In this document: positions 45,763 through 54,173 of the stretch, one piece after another
Numbering within the stretch: position 1 is the first letter of the stretch
Layout: every line of letters begins with the position of its first letter
Source: Halovulum marinum
GTDB lineage: Bacteria; Pseudomonadota; Alphaproteobacteria; Rhodobacterales; Rhodobacteraceae
DNA length: 64,000 nt
Direction of reading: 5' to 3'
Assembly (NCBI RefSeq): GCF_009697225.1
Contig: NZ_WIND01000012.1
Span: 1-64,000, forward strand
Position numbers and translations under genes: made by a program
Notes under the pieces: model-generated
The model's database searches: none
Told to the model about the DNA's origin: nothing
What the model saw: only the letters and a program-made list of their open reading frames with translations

Positions 45763-45965
45763 ATCGAACGCTCCGGTTTCTGTGGCTAGAGTCCGTTCAA
45801 CAGCCCCAGGTCCGCAATGTTCCCCGGCGCGGGGGGCACGAACCCCGCCAGGGTCGCGCCGAAAGGCCGTGGCTGGGTCGGCCTGCCGACGGTTGCGGAC
45901 GACACTCTCGGCGGATCGCCCCGAAGCGGCTAGACTGGCGCGACCGTGACAGTGGGGAGGATCGG

Positions 45966-47495
45966 ATGGGGTGGAGACTTGCGGAGATACTCGGGGCGCT
46001 GTCGCTGGCGACCGACCTGTCGGCGGGAAATCCACCCGGCACGTCGCTGTCGGCGACCGTCATCGCGGTGCGGATCGGGCACAGGATGGGGCTGTCGCCC
46101 GAGGACCTCTCGGCGCTCTACTACGCCGGCCTGCTGCGGTTCATCGGCTGCACCTCGACCTCGTCCGAGACGGCCGAGATCGCACTCGGCGACGAGCTGA
46201 CCGGCTATCTTGCGCTGACCCGCGCGGATCTTGCGGATCCTGCCAGCGCCCGTGCCGAACTCGAGGCGATCTTCGCACCGGACCGGCCGATGGAGGAGAA
46301 ACAGGCGCTGATCGACATGATCGTGGGGATGGGCCCCGAGGTCATGGCGCTGGGCATGCCGCATTGCCGTCAGGCGGTCGCGATTGCCCGGCGGCTGCCG
46401 GTGCCGGCGGCGGTGACGGCGATCCTGCAGCACCTGGAATCGCGCTGGGACGGCCAGCACCCGGTGCATCCGGCCGGCCCCGACCTTCTGCCGCAGACCC
46501 GGCTGATCGAATTCGCCGTCGTCGCCGAGCTGCACCGGCGCGCCGGCGGCGCGGTATCGATGATCGAGTGCGCCCGCGCCCGCCGCGGCGGGCAGTTCGA
46601 CCCCGAGGTTGTGGACCGGTTCCTGGCCGACCCCGCGCAGATCCTCGCCGGCCTCGGCCCGGCGCAGGAATGGGACAGCTTTCTTGCCGCCGAGCCGGGC
46701 GCGCCGCGCCTGACCGGCCGGCGCGGGCTGCGGCAGGCATCCGAGGCGCTGGCCGATTTCACCGACCTGAAAAGCCCCTGGTTCACCGGCCATTCGCGCC
46801 GCGTCGCCGGGCTGGCGCTGCGCGCGGCGACGGCGGCGCAGGACGACGAGGATGCGTGCCAGGCGGTCTTCGACGCCGGGCTGCTGCACGACATCGGCAA
46901 GAACGCGATCCCGAACGGCATCTGGGACAAGCCGGGGCCGCTGACCCGCTTCGAGGAGGCGCAGGCGCTGAACTGCACCCTCTACACCGAGCAGATCCTG
47001 CGCATGACGCCGGTGTTCGATCCGGTGTGCGAAGCCGCCTGCTCGGTCCACGAGCGGCGCGACGGCTCGGGCAGCCACCGCCGGATGCGGCTGCCCGACG
47101 GCGGCGCCGCGGTGCTGGCGGCGGCGAACCTCTACGACGATCTGACCAACGACAAGCCCACCGGCCCGGCGCACACGCCGGGGGACGCGGCCGAGATCCT
47201 GCTGCGCGAGGTGCACGCCGGCAGGCTGCCGCACCGCGAGACGCGCATCGTGCTGGACAATGCCGGGCTGGCGTCCCGCGCCACGCCGGTCTGGCCGGAC
47301 GGGATGACCGACCGCGAGGCCGACGTGCTGCGCGAGCTGGCACGCGGCCGCAGCAACAAGGATATCGCGCGCAGCTTGGGCATCTCGCCCAAGACCGTCG
47401 ACAACCACCTGCAGAACCTCTACCCGAAGATCGGCGCCGAGACACGGACGGCGGCGGCGCTCTACGCGATGCAGAACGGTCTCTTCTCGATCTAG
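45966..47495 (+). CDS. HD-domain phosphohydrolase with C-terminal LuxR helix-turn-helix
   Basis: 509 aa. An N-terminal degenerate HD-like region (about 1-190; LYYAGLLRFIGCTSTSSE in place of HDxGK) is followed by a full HD-GYP-like domain (about 265-430: GHSRRVAGLALRAA, LLHDIGKNAIPNGIWDKPG, VHERRDGSGSH) and a LuxR-type DNA-binding domain (about 440-500: MTDREADVLRELARGRSNKDIARSL). It may join hydrolysis or sensing of a nucleotide such as cyclic di-GMP with transcription control; the GYP triad is altered (GSG), so specificity is uncertain. GGGGAGG at 45953-45960 supports the ATG at 45966. Confidence 0.82.
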   Translation: MGWRLAEILGALSLATDLSAGNPPGTSLSATVIAVRIGHRMGLSPEDLSALYYAGLLRFIGCTSTSSETAEIALGDELTGYLALTRADLADPASARAELEAIFAPDRPMEEKQALIDMIVGMGPEVMALGMPHCRQAVAIARRLPVPAAVTAILQHLESRWDGQHPVHPAGPDLLPQTRLIEFAVVAELHRRAGGAVSMIECARARRGGQFDPEVVDRFLADPAQILAGLGPAQEWDSFLAAEPGAPRLTGRRGLRQASEALADFTDLKSPWFTGHSRRVAGLALRAATAAQDDEDACQAVFDAGLLHDIGKNAIPNGIWDKPGPLTRFEEAQALNCTLYTEQILRMTPVFDPVCEAACSVHERRDGSGSHRRMRLPDGGAAVLAAANLYDDLTNDKPTGPAHTPGDAAEILLREVHAGRLPHRETRIVLDNAGLASRATPVWPDGMTDREADVLRELARGRSNKDIARSLGISPKTVDNHLQNLYPKIGAETRTAAALYAMQNGLFSI

Positions 47496-47585
47496 GGCAT
47501 CTTCCCTATGGGGACCGGGCCGCGCCCTGCGTAGCGTTGTTCGCGTGCAAGAAGATGCACGCCGACGCAAGGACAGGAGCAACCC

Positions 47586-48086
47586 ATGCGGAATTCGTTA
47601 GCATTTTCAGCCTCGATCGCCGGCGCGATCGCGCTTGCCGCCGTTTCCGCAACCGCCATGGAGGACAACCTGATGAAACGCACGTCGATCAACCCGGTCA
47701 GCTGGGGCGCGAGCTATGCCATGGACCAGGGCGAGATCACCGAAGGCGCCAGCCGGGTGTTGCGGACCTCGGGGCAGGTCGCGTTCAAGGACGATCCCGA
47801 AAGCGAGTTCGGCGTCGCGATCACCAATGCCGGCAACCTGCGCGGTCAGATCGAGGACTCGCTGGCCAACATCGACGCCGTCCTGCAGGAAGCCGGGATG
47901 GGCCGCGAGGACATCGTCCACATCCATTTCTTCACCACCGATGTCGACGGCTTTCTGGAGAATTACGACGTCTACATGGGCTGGATCGATCCCGCCGGCA
48001 TCCGCCCGCCGCAATCGCTGCTCGGGGTCAGCCGGCTGGTGTTCCCCGATCTGCTGGTCGAGATCGAAGTGACGGCCGCGAAATAG
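47586..48086 (+). CDS. RidA/YjgF-family protein with probable signal peptide
   Basis: 166 aa. Residues about 30-166 form a complete RidA-type trimeric fold domain (SGQVAFKDDP, GNLRGQIEDSLANIDAVLQEAG, VHIHFFTTDVDGF, PDLLVEIEVTA). RidA proteins usually deaminate reactive enamines in the cytosol. Residues 1-24 look like a Sec signal (hydrophobic core, ATA before the cut), with AGGAG at 47574-47579. A second ATG at 47673 has GGAGG at 47663-47667 and would give a cytosolic 137-aa form, so the gene may make two products. The Arg that binds imino acids in canonical RidA is not evident. Confidence 0.8.
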   Translation: MRNSLAFSASIAGAIALAAVSATAMEDNLMKRTSINPVSWGASYAMDQGEITEGASRVLRTSGQVAFKDDPESEFGVAITNAGNLRGQIEDSLANIDAVLQEAGMGREDIVHIHFFTTDVDGFLENYDVYMGWIDPAGIRPPQSLLGVSRLVFPDLLVEIEVTAAK

Positions 48087-48162
48087 CGCCGTTCCGGCTG
48101 CGATGCGCCCCGGGCGCGCGGCTCGCCCGCGGCCGGGGCATCGCCGCGGCCGGCGGCAGCGG

Positions 48163-49551
48163 TCAGTCCGCGTCCTCGACCGGGTAGTCGGCGGCGCGCC
48201 ATGCCTTCCAGCTTCCGGGCACGTTCCTGACGTCGAACCCGTTCGCCGCCAGGATGCTTGCGCCGATGCTCGCGCGGAACCCGCTGGCGCAGTAGGTGGC
48301 GTAGCGCGCTTTCCGGTCGAGCCGGTCCAGCGTCTCGGGCAGCTCGCCCAGAAACGCGTGCCGCGCGCCCGGCACATGGCCGTCGTTCCACTCGTCGGGC
48401 TTGCGCACGTCGAGCGGCACGACGCCGCCGGCGTCCTTCAGTTCGTGTACCGGCATCTGCGGGATCTGCGCCAGCCTGCGGCCGGCCTCGCGCCAGGCGC
48501 CGATCCCGCCGGCGAGGTAGCCGCCGAAGCGGGTGAAGCCGGTGCGCCACAGCAGGCAGGACACCTCGGGCAGGTTGCTGTCGTCGTTCATCACCAGATG
48601 GATCGGCCGCTCGGGGTCGAGCAGCCAGCCGGCCCAGACCGACAGCTCGGGACGGGCGGCGATGTTCAGGCTGCCCGGCACATGGCCCGCGCCGAAGGCC
48701 AGCATGTCGCGCACGTCGAGTATCTGCGCGCCGTCCGCGGCGATCCCGGCCAGCGCGTCCACCGACAGCGGCGGCACCTTCGGCAGGTTGCCCAGCACTT
48801 CGGGGCCGCCGGCGTTAACCTTCTTCAGGCGTGGATAGTGGGTCGGCACCGGCGGCGCGTTCTCGGTCATGACGCGCTTGAACTCGTCCAGATCGCCGAT
48901 CCGGGCATAATCGTTGACCTGCCGCTCGTAGCCGATCGTGCTGGACATCCGGTCGCCTATGTCGGGCCCGCAGTCCGAGCCCGCGCCGTGGCAGGGATAC
49001 AGGATCACGTCGTCGTCCAGGCCCAGGAACTTGTCCCGCACGGTGTGGAACAGCCGTTCGGTCAGCTCCTCGGTGCGCTCGTCGCCCAGCAGGTCGGGGC
49101 GGCCGACGCTGTCGACGAAGAAGGCATCGCCGCTGAGCACCCCCCAGGGCTTTTCCCGATCGCCGTCGAACAGCAGATAGGACAGGTGTTCGGGCGTGTG
49201 ACCGGGGGTGAACAGCGCACGCATCCGCAGCCCGCCGAAGGCGAACTCGTCGCCGTCGCGCACCGGCTGATGCGCAAAGCCGTAGTCGGCGCCGCCCTCG
49301 ACGCTGACGCACAACTTCGCCTGCCCGCCCAGCCGGTCGACCAACTCGCGCGCGCCGCTCAGGAAATCGGCGTGGATGTGGGTCTCGAAGACATGGGTGA
49401 TTGCCATCCCGAAACGCCGGGCGGTTTGCAGGTAGATCTCGACGTCGGGCCGCGGGTCGACCACCGCGCACACATGCGCGGCGTCATCGCCCAGCAGATA
49501 GGAACATTCCGACACCCCGTCGGCGAGGATCTGTTCGAAACGCAAGGTCAT
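48163..49551 (-). CDS. CstB-like metallo-beta-lactamase/rhodanese fusion (persulfide dioxygenase)
   Basis: 462 aa. An N-terminal metallo-beta-lactamase domain (1 to about 235) has FETHIHADFLSG, GHTPEHLSY and GDAFFVD, the mononuclear iron site of persulfide dioxygenases. It is followed by a rhodanese domain without the active Cys (about 255-350; VMNDDSNL) and a second with it (about 365-460; YCASGFRAS). This order matches CstB, which oxidises persulfides and makes thiosulfate, a sulfide detoxification step. The gene stands alone, 63 bases after the stop-side of the kinase gene. Confidence 0.83.
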   Translation of the reverse strand: MTLRFEQILADGVSECSYLLGDDAAHVCAVVDPRPDVEIYLQTARRFGMAITHVFETHIHADFLSGARELVDRLGGQAKLCVSVEGGADYGFAHQPVRDGDEFAFGGLRMRALFTPGHTPEHLSYLLFDGDREKPWGVLSGDAFFVDSVGRPDLLGDERTEELTERLFHTVRDKFLGLDDDVILYPCHGAGSDCGPDIGDRMSSTIGYERQVNDYARIGDLDEFKRVMTENAPPVPTHYPRLKKVNAGGPEVLGNLPKVPPLSVDALAGIAADGAQILDVRDMLAFGAGHVPGSLNIAARPELSVWAGWLLDPERPIHLVMNDDSNLPEVSCLLWRTGFTRFGGYLAGGIGAWREAGRRLAQIPQMPVHELKDAGGVVPLDVRKPDEWNDGHVPGARHAFLGELPETLDRLDRKARYATYCASGFRASIGASILAANGFDVRNVPGSWKAWRAADYPVEDAD

Positions 49552-49614
49552 GGCATCGCCTCCTGCCTCCCGAACGCCGCGGGAGACGGGTTGTTCCGCC
49601 GCCCCGCCCGCCGG

Positions 49615-50961
49615 TCAGCCGCTCGACCGGTCGCCGGGGATCAGCACGATCTGGCACCTGAAGCCCTCGCGCGGGTAATCGAAGCGGACCTCGCCGCCGA
49701 GGTCCATCCCCAGGACGAGGCGGATCATCCGCGTGCCGAAGCCTTCGCGCGTCGGCGGCGAAACCTCGGGGCCGCCGCACTCGACCCAGCCGATGCGCAG
49801 GCGTCTTTCGGGCCCCTGGCCTTCCCAGTCGCAGCGCACCTCGACCTGGCCTGCGGGCCGGGACAGCGCCCCGTACTTCAGGGCGTTGGTGACCATCTCG
49901 TGCAGCGCCATCGACAGGGCGGTGGCCTGCCGCGCCGACAGCTCGATGTCCGGCGCGGCATAGCGGAAGCGGTCGCCGCCGCCCGCTTCGCGCTTGGCGA
50001 AATCGAGCAACTGGCGCAGCCCCGCGCCGGTCCATTCCGACCGCGACAGCGCGTCGTTGGCCTGCGCCAGCGCCTGAAGCCGGGCGATGAAGACCTGGCC
50101 GTGGTCGACCGGCAGCGTTTGCCGGGCGATGCCGCTGACCATGGTCAGGACATTGTTCACGCGGTGCCGCATTTCGCCGACCATCACTTCCAGGCGCCGC
50201 TCGGCCGCCTTGCGTTCGGTGACGTCGCGCAGCACCACGGACCAGTCCGGTCGCGCGTGCGGCTGGTCGCGCCGGAATATCGGCGCAAGCGTCACCTCGA
50301 ACTCGCTGCCGGTGGCGTACCGCGCTTCGAAGGTGGTCTCGGCCCGCGCGTCCCGCGCCTGCCGGAACCAGTCGGTCATGCCCTCGAAGGGAATGACGTC
50401 CGCGACCGCGCGCTCGAGAACGCTCGACGCCGGATGCCCGAACTGCCGCTCGGCCCCGGGATTCCAGTTCGTGATCCGGCCGGCGGGGTCGGTGCGCAGG
50501 ATGGCGTTGGGCGAGCTGCGCACGATCGCCGCCAGCTCGTCCGCCTCGCGCGTGGCGTTGCGCAACTCCTCCTCGTAGCGGTGACGCTCGCGCGCGTCGA
50601 AGATGGTGTAGTCGAACCGGGTCGCCGCGCCGGCCGCGTCGAACCGCCCCACCCCGCTCAGCAGCACGGGCCGCGGCGGGCCGCCTGCGACCTGCAGCCT
50701 GCACGAGATCTCGCGCACATGCCCCTGCAGGCGCATCATCGGCGCCATGTGGGTCTCGTAGAACAGCCGCAGCGCCGGGGTGAACAGGTCCGTCAGCCGC
50801 AGGCTCAGCAGCTCCGTCGCCTCCCGCCCGAGCCAGCGCTCCAGCGTGCTGTTGACGTATTGCAGGCGGCCGTCGGGGTCGGTAACCGCGATGCCGCAGG
50901 GGGCATCGTGAACAAGGTCCGCGGCAACCCTGTCGCGCGGGCCGACACCTTCCGCCGTCAT
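49615..50961 (-). CDS. PAS-domain sensor histidine kinase, HWE family
   Basis: 448 aa, no membrane segment. Two PAS domains (about 15-130, APCGIAVTDPDGRLQYVN; about 145-260, SSPNAILRTDPAGRITNWNPGAE) precede an HWE-type kinase core (about 265-445): phospho-acceptor His in EMRHRVNNVL, N-box HEMVTNALKYGAL, and the WVECGGP segment with the family W-x-E. Its start overlaps the RsbQ hydrolase stop (ATGA), strongly suggesting that the hydrolase product or conformer is sensed by a PAS domain. No response regulator lies beside it. Confidence 0.9.
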   Translation of the reverse strand: MTAEGVGPRDRVAADLVHDAPCGIAVTDPDGRLQYVNSTLERWLGREATELLSLRLTDLFTPALRLFYETHMAPMMRLQGHVREISCRLQVAGGPPRPVLLSGVGRFDAAGAATRFDYTIFDARERHRYEEELRNATREADELAAIVRSSPNAILRTDPAGRITNWNPGAERQFGHPASSVLERAVADVIPFEGMTDWFRQARDARAETTFEARYATGSEFEVTLAPIFRRDQPHARPDWSVVLRDVTERKAAERRLEVMVGEMRHRVNNVLTMVSGIARQTLPVDHGQVFIARLQALAQANDALSRSEWTGAGLRQLLDFAKREAGGGDRFRYAAPDIELSARQATALSMALHEMVTNALKYGALSRPAGQVEVRCDWEGQGPERRLRIGWVECGGPEVSPPTREGFGTRMIRLVLGMDLGGEVRFDYPREGFRCQIVLIPGDRSSG

Positions 50962-51758
50962 GCAGCTTGCCGCAGATATTCCTGCATTGCGGCCACCACG
51001 TCGTCGGGAACGGTCATGTGCGGACAGTGCCCGGTTGCGCGCAGCACCTTCAGCGTCGCGCCGGGAACATGGCGCTGCATCCACTCCGCCACCTGCATCG
51101 GGACCAGCGCGTCATCGTCGCAATGCAGGATCAGCGCCGGGCGAGCGGCGCCGGCCATGTCGTCGATGCAGTCGGCGAAGAAGGTGACGCGGCCGAAATG
51201 CGCGGCGATCTCGGGGTCGGTGCGGCAGAAGCTCTGCGTCAGCTCGACGGCTGCGGACCCGTCGGCGGGCTGGCCGGCGACGGTCGGCGCCATCTGCGCC
51301 GACCAGCCGAGGTGGTTTTCCTGGAGCAGATCGATCAACCCCTCCAGATCCTTCCGGCTGAACCCGCCGCGGTAACCCCGTTCCGGGTGGTCCAGGAACG
51401 ACGGGGTGGGCGAGACCAGCACGGTGCGGGCGATCCTGTCGGGCGCGCGGTTCGCCGCGAGCACGGCGATGCTGGCCCCGATCGAGTGGCCGACCAGCGT
51501 CACGTCCGACAGCTCCAGGGCGCCGATGATCTGCAGCAGATCGTCGGCGTGTGCCTGCAACTCGGCGTATTTCCGAAAGTCATAGGCCGACAGATCCGAC
51601 CGGCCCATACCGGTCAGATCATAGGTCACGACCCTTTCGAACGACGGGGTGACCCGCCGCCACATGGTCTGGTCGCAACCGTAGCCATGAACGAACACCA
51701 GCGGAGGCTTTCCCTCCGGACCGGAATCCACAACGCAATTTCGGTCCAGAATCGTCAT
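50958..51758 (-). CDS. rsbQ: RsbQ-type alpha/beta hydrolase
   Basis: 266 aa, closely resembling Bacillus RsbQ and plant D14/KAI2 receptors. Marks: FVHGYGCDQTMW, YDLTGMGRSDLSAYD, nucleophile GHSIGAS (Ser92), the lid helices with HLGWSAQMAPTVAGQP, Asp in LHCDDDALVP and His in ATGHCPHMT. In Bacillus RsbQ works with the PAS-domain phosphatase RsbP to sense energy stress through an unknown small ligand; here its partner is the PAS-HWE kinase translated from the overlapping ATG. ATG 51758 follows GGGGGGCGGA. Confidence 0.92.
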   Translation of the reverse strand: MTILDRNCVVDSGPEGKPPLVFVHGYGCDQTMWRRVTPSFERVVTYDLTGMGRSDLSAYDFRKYAELQAHADDLLQIIGALELSDVTLVGHSIGASIAVLAANRAPDRIARTVLVSPTPSFLDHPERGYRGGFSRKDLEGLIDLLQENHLGWSAQMAPTVAGQPADGSAAVELTQSFCRTDPEIAAHFGRVTFFADCIDDMAGAARPALILHCDDDALVPMQVAEWMQRHVPGATLKVLRATGHCPHMTVPDDVVAAMQEYLRQAA

Positions 51759-52067
51759 TCCGCCCCCCGGGATGTCGCGGTGCAACCTTAGGGCAGCAAG
51801 TCCGGCGGAACCACTGCAATTGGCATCCCCGGTGCGCGGCGCGTCGTCATCTGTCGAACCGGCCACATATGCTGGCACGGTCGCGCCGGAAGTCGCGCCC
51901 GCGCGTCCCAATCTTCGGCGGCAATGTACGGCTGGCGTTCCATGCTGCCGCAATGTATACGTTATGAAATTATCTGGCGCACGCCTCCTCGGAAACCGGC
52001 GGCCCGAATGGGCTTCCGGGCTTCACGACCGGAACCGACGGCCTGGCGCCGGTGGAGATATAACGCC
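51759..52067. other. Divergent intergenic region, 309 bases
   Basis: No supported gene. It should hold the promoters of rsbQ (leftward) and of the dehydrogenase at 52068 (rightward). An AT-rich patch at about 51950-51975 (GTATAC, TTATGAAATTAT) is the best promoter candidate for the rightward gene. No clear operator repeat was seen. Confidence 0.5.
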
Positions 52068-53186
52068 ATGGGACACCAGATGAAAATCGCACTGATCAGG
52101 GGTGACGGCATAGGTGTCGACGTGGCCGACGCGGCGATGGCCGTCGTGGCGGCGGCGCTGGTGAAATCCGGCGCGCCCGCGCTGCGCCTCGACGAGATCG
52201 CCGCCGGCGCCGGCTGCTTCGCGGAAACCGGCCGCGACATCGAGCCGGGCGGCGAAGAGCGCGCCGGCGCGGCGGATGCGATCTTCCTGGGCGCGATCGG
52301 GCTGCCGTCGATCCGCCATGCCGACGGGACCGAGATCAGCCCGCACCTGCGCCTGCGCGACCGGTTCGGGCTGTACGCGGGGGTGCGCCCGGTCAGGGCC
52401 TATCCCAACGCGCCGCAACGCCTGGCCGATCCGCGCGCGGCGGGCATCGACATGGTGATCCTCCGCGAATCGACCGAAGGGCTGTTCTATTCCGCCGCTG
52501 CCCATGGCCGCAGCGACATCCGCGGCGACGACGAGGTCCGCGACACCCTGCGCATCACGCGCGCCACGACCGAGAAGCTGCACCGCTTCGCCTTTGGTCT
52601 GGCGCGCAAGCGCAAGGCGCGCGGCCGGCCGGGACGCGTGACCTGCGTCGACAAGGCGAACGTGTTCGCCTCGATGGCGTTCTTCCGCAAGATCTTCGAC
52701 GAGATCGCGCCGCAGTTCCCGGACATCGCCGCGGCCCATGCCTATGTCGACGCGCAGGCGCTGAACCTGATCCGCGCGCCGTGGGAGGCGGACGTGCTGG
52801 TGATGGAAAACATGTTCGGGGACATCCTGTCGGATCTGGCCGGCGGCCTGGTCGGCGGCATGGGCATGGCCGCCTGCGCCGAGATCGGCGACACCACCGG
52901 CCTGTTCCAGCCGGCGCACGGCTCGGCCCCCGACATCATCGGGCAGGACAAGGCCAATCCGCTGGCCGCGATCCTGTCGGGCGCGCTGATGCTGGACTAT
53001 CTCGCCGAGAAATCCGGCGACGGCAGCCATGCCGCCGCGGCCGCCCGGATCGAGCGCGCGGTCGAGGCCGGCTTCGCGGCCGATCGCCTGCGCCCGGTGG
53101 AGTTCGGCGGCGACATGGGCACGCTGGCGGTGACCGCCGAGGTGCTCCGGCTGGTCGACGCCGGCGCGGCCGCGGAGACCGCGTGA
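52068..53186 (+). CDS. Isocitrate/isopropylmalate-dehydrogenase family enzyme (tartrate dehydrogenase-like)
   Basis: 372 aa beta-decarboxylating dehydrogenase. Family marks: LIRGDGIGVDVADAA at the start, SPHLRLRDRFGLYAGVRPVRAYP, ILRESTEGLFYS (substrate-binding Ser/Arg region), DKANVFA, and the metal-binding MENMFGDILSDLAGGLVGG with Asp residues near 249-253, then HGSAPDI. The setting among sugar-acid genes favours tartrate/D-malate or a 3-isopropylmalate paralogue over leucine synthesis; no leuC or leuD is near. ATG 52068 has GGAG at 52054-52057. Confidence 0.82.
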   Translation: MGHQMKIALIRGDGIGVDVADAAMAVVAAALVKSGAPALRLDEIAAGAGCFAETGRDIEPGGEERAGAADAIFLGAIGLPSIRHADGTEISPHLRLRDRFGLYAGVRPVRAYPNAPQRLADPRAAGIDMVILRESTEGLFYSAAAHGRSDIRGDDEVRDTLRITRATTEKLHRFAFGLARKRKARGRPGRVTCVDKANVFASMAFFRKIFDEIAPQFPDIAAAHAYVDAQALNLIRAPWEADVLVMENMFGDILSDLAGGLVGGMGMAACAEIGDTTGLFQPAHGSAPDIIGQDKANPLAAILSGALMLDYLAEKSGDGSHAAAAARIERAVEAGFAADRLRPVEFGGDMGTLAVTAEVLRLVDAGAAAETA

Positions 53187-53309
53187 TCCCGCGTGGTCGT
53201 GCGGCGCGCTTCGCGAAACATCGGCGGATGCTGCGACTTGGGGCTTTATCCGTCCGCCGATCCGGCTAAAAGGGGGCGCTATCGCCAACGGCAGAACAAA
53301 GAGCGGCCG

Positions 53310-54035
53310 ATGACATCGTTGGACACGGATCAGCTGGGACAGGGCCGCAGGCAGGGACGCACGCTCGCCGACCAGGCCTACGAGCGGATCCTGGCGATGA
53401 TCGTCGAGAAGAAAGTCGCGATCGGCGACAAGCTTCCGACCGAGAAGGAGCTTTGCGCCGAGCTCGAGGTCTCGCGCCCGGTGCTGCGGCGCGCAATGGA
53501 CCGGCTGCGCGAGGACGGGGTCATCGTCTCGCGTCAGGGTTCCGGCTCGTTCGTCAACCGCCGCCCCGACGAGGCGGCGCTGAGGTTCGCCCCCGCCGGC
53601 TCCATCGCCGACATCCAGCGCGTGTTCGAGTTCCGCGCCGCCATAGAGAGCGAGGCGGCCTTTCTGGCCGCCCAGCGCCGCACCGAGGCCGAGCTGAAGG
53701 ATCTGAAGACGGCGCTGGCGGCGCTCGACAGGTGCATCGAGACCGGCGCGCTGGGCGTGGCCGAGGACGACACCTTCCACCGCCTGATCTGCGTGGCCGG
53801 CGACAACCAGTTCCTGACCGCGGCGCGCAATTCGATGAAGGCCAACATCCTGACCGGCATCAACCTGACCCGGAACCTGTCGCTGACCAAGACCGCCGAG
53901 CGGCTGCAGCTGGTCCAGGCCGAGCACTACGCGATCGTCGACGCGATCGAGCGCCGCGAACCCGAGGCCGCGCGGCAGGCGATGCGCGCGCACATCGAGA
54001 ACGCCCGCCGCCGGATGTTCGGCGGAACGCCCTGA
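53310..54035 (+). CDS. GntR-family regulator (FadR/FCD subfamily)
   Basis: 241 aa. Winged helix about 18-85 with LPTEKELCAELEVSRPVLRRAMDRL and the wing RQGSGSFV, then an FCD domain (about 95-235; FRAAIESEAAFLAAQ, DDTFHRLI). Likely represses the neighbouring dehydrogenase genes. The upstream frame stays open to 53193, but ATG 53310 follows a purine run (AAAGAG) and gives the standard N-terminus. A 12-bp palindrome downstream may be its operator. Confidence 0.87.
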   Translation: MTSLDTDQLGQGRRQGRTLADQAYERILAMIVEKKVAIGDKLPTEKELCAELEVSRPVLRRAMDRLREDGVIVSRQGSGSFVNRRPDEAALRFAPAGSIADIQRVFEFRAAIESEAAFLAAQRRTEAELKDLKTALAALDRCIETGALGVAEDDTFHRLICVAGDNQFLTAARNSMKANILTGINLTRNLSLTKTAERLQLVQAEHYAIVDAIERREPEAARQAMRAHIENARRRMFGGTP

Positions 54036-54075
54036 CGCGCCGCCGCATTTTGTGCTTTTCCGTCACTTCCGAACC

Positions 54076-54087
54076 TACTAAATAGTA
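54076..54087. promoter_or_regulatory. Palindrome TACTAAATAGTA upstream of hydroxyacid dehydrogenase
   Basis: Five-base arms TACTA/TAGTA around AA, in an AT-rich stretch between the GntR gene and the dehydrogenase at 54174. Size and symmetry fit a GntR/FadR-type operator or promoter element. Confidence 0.4.
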
Positions 54088-54173
54088 ACAAGTTCATTCC
54101 TGCCCCGCGCCTGCCCCGCAGGCGGCCGGCCGCGTGCGCGGCGCGGCCGGGGGCCTGCCTGCGAGGATCCACC

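Noticed and set aside
45271-46035. Extended N-terminus of the DUF892 protein up to 46035
   Set aside because: The extra 90 codons are Pro/Arg/Ser-rich, overlap the divergent HD gene start and lack a ribosome site; ATG 45762 gives the standard protein.
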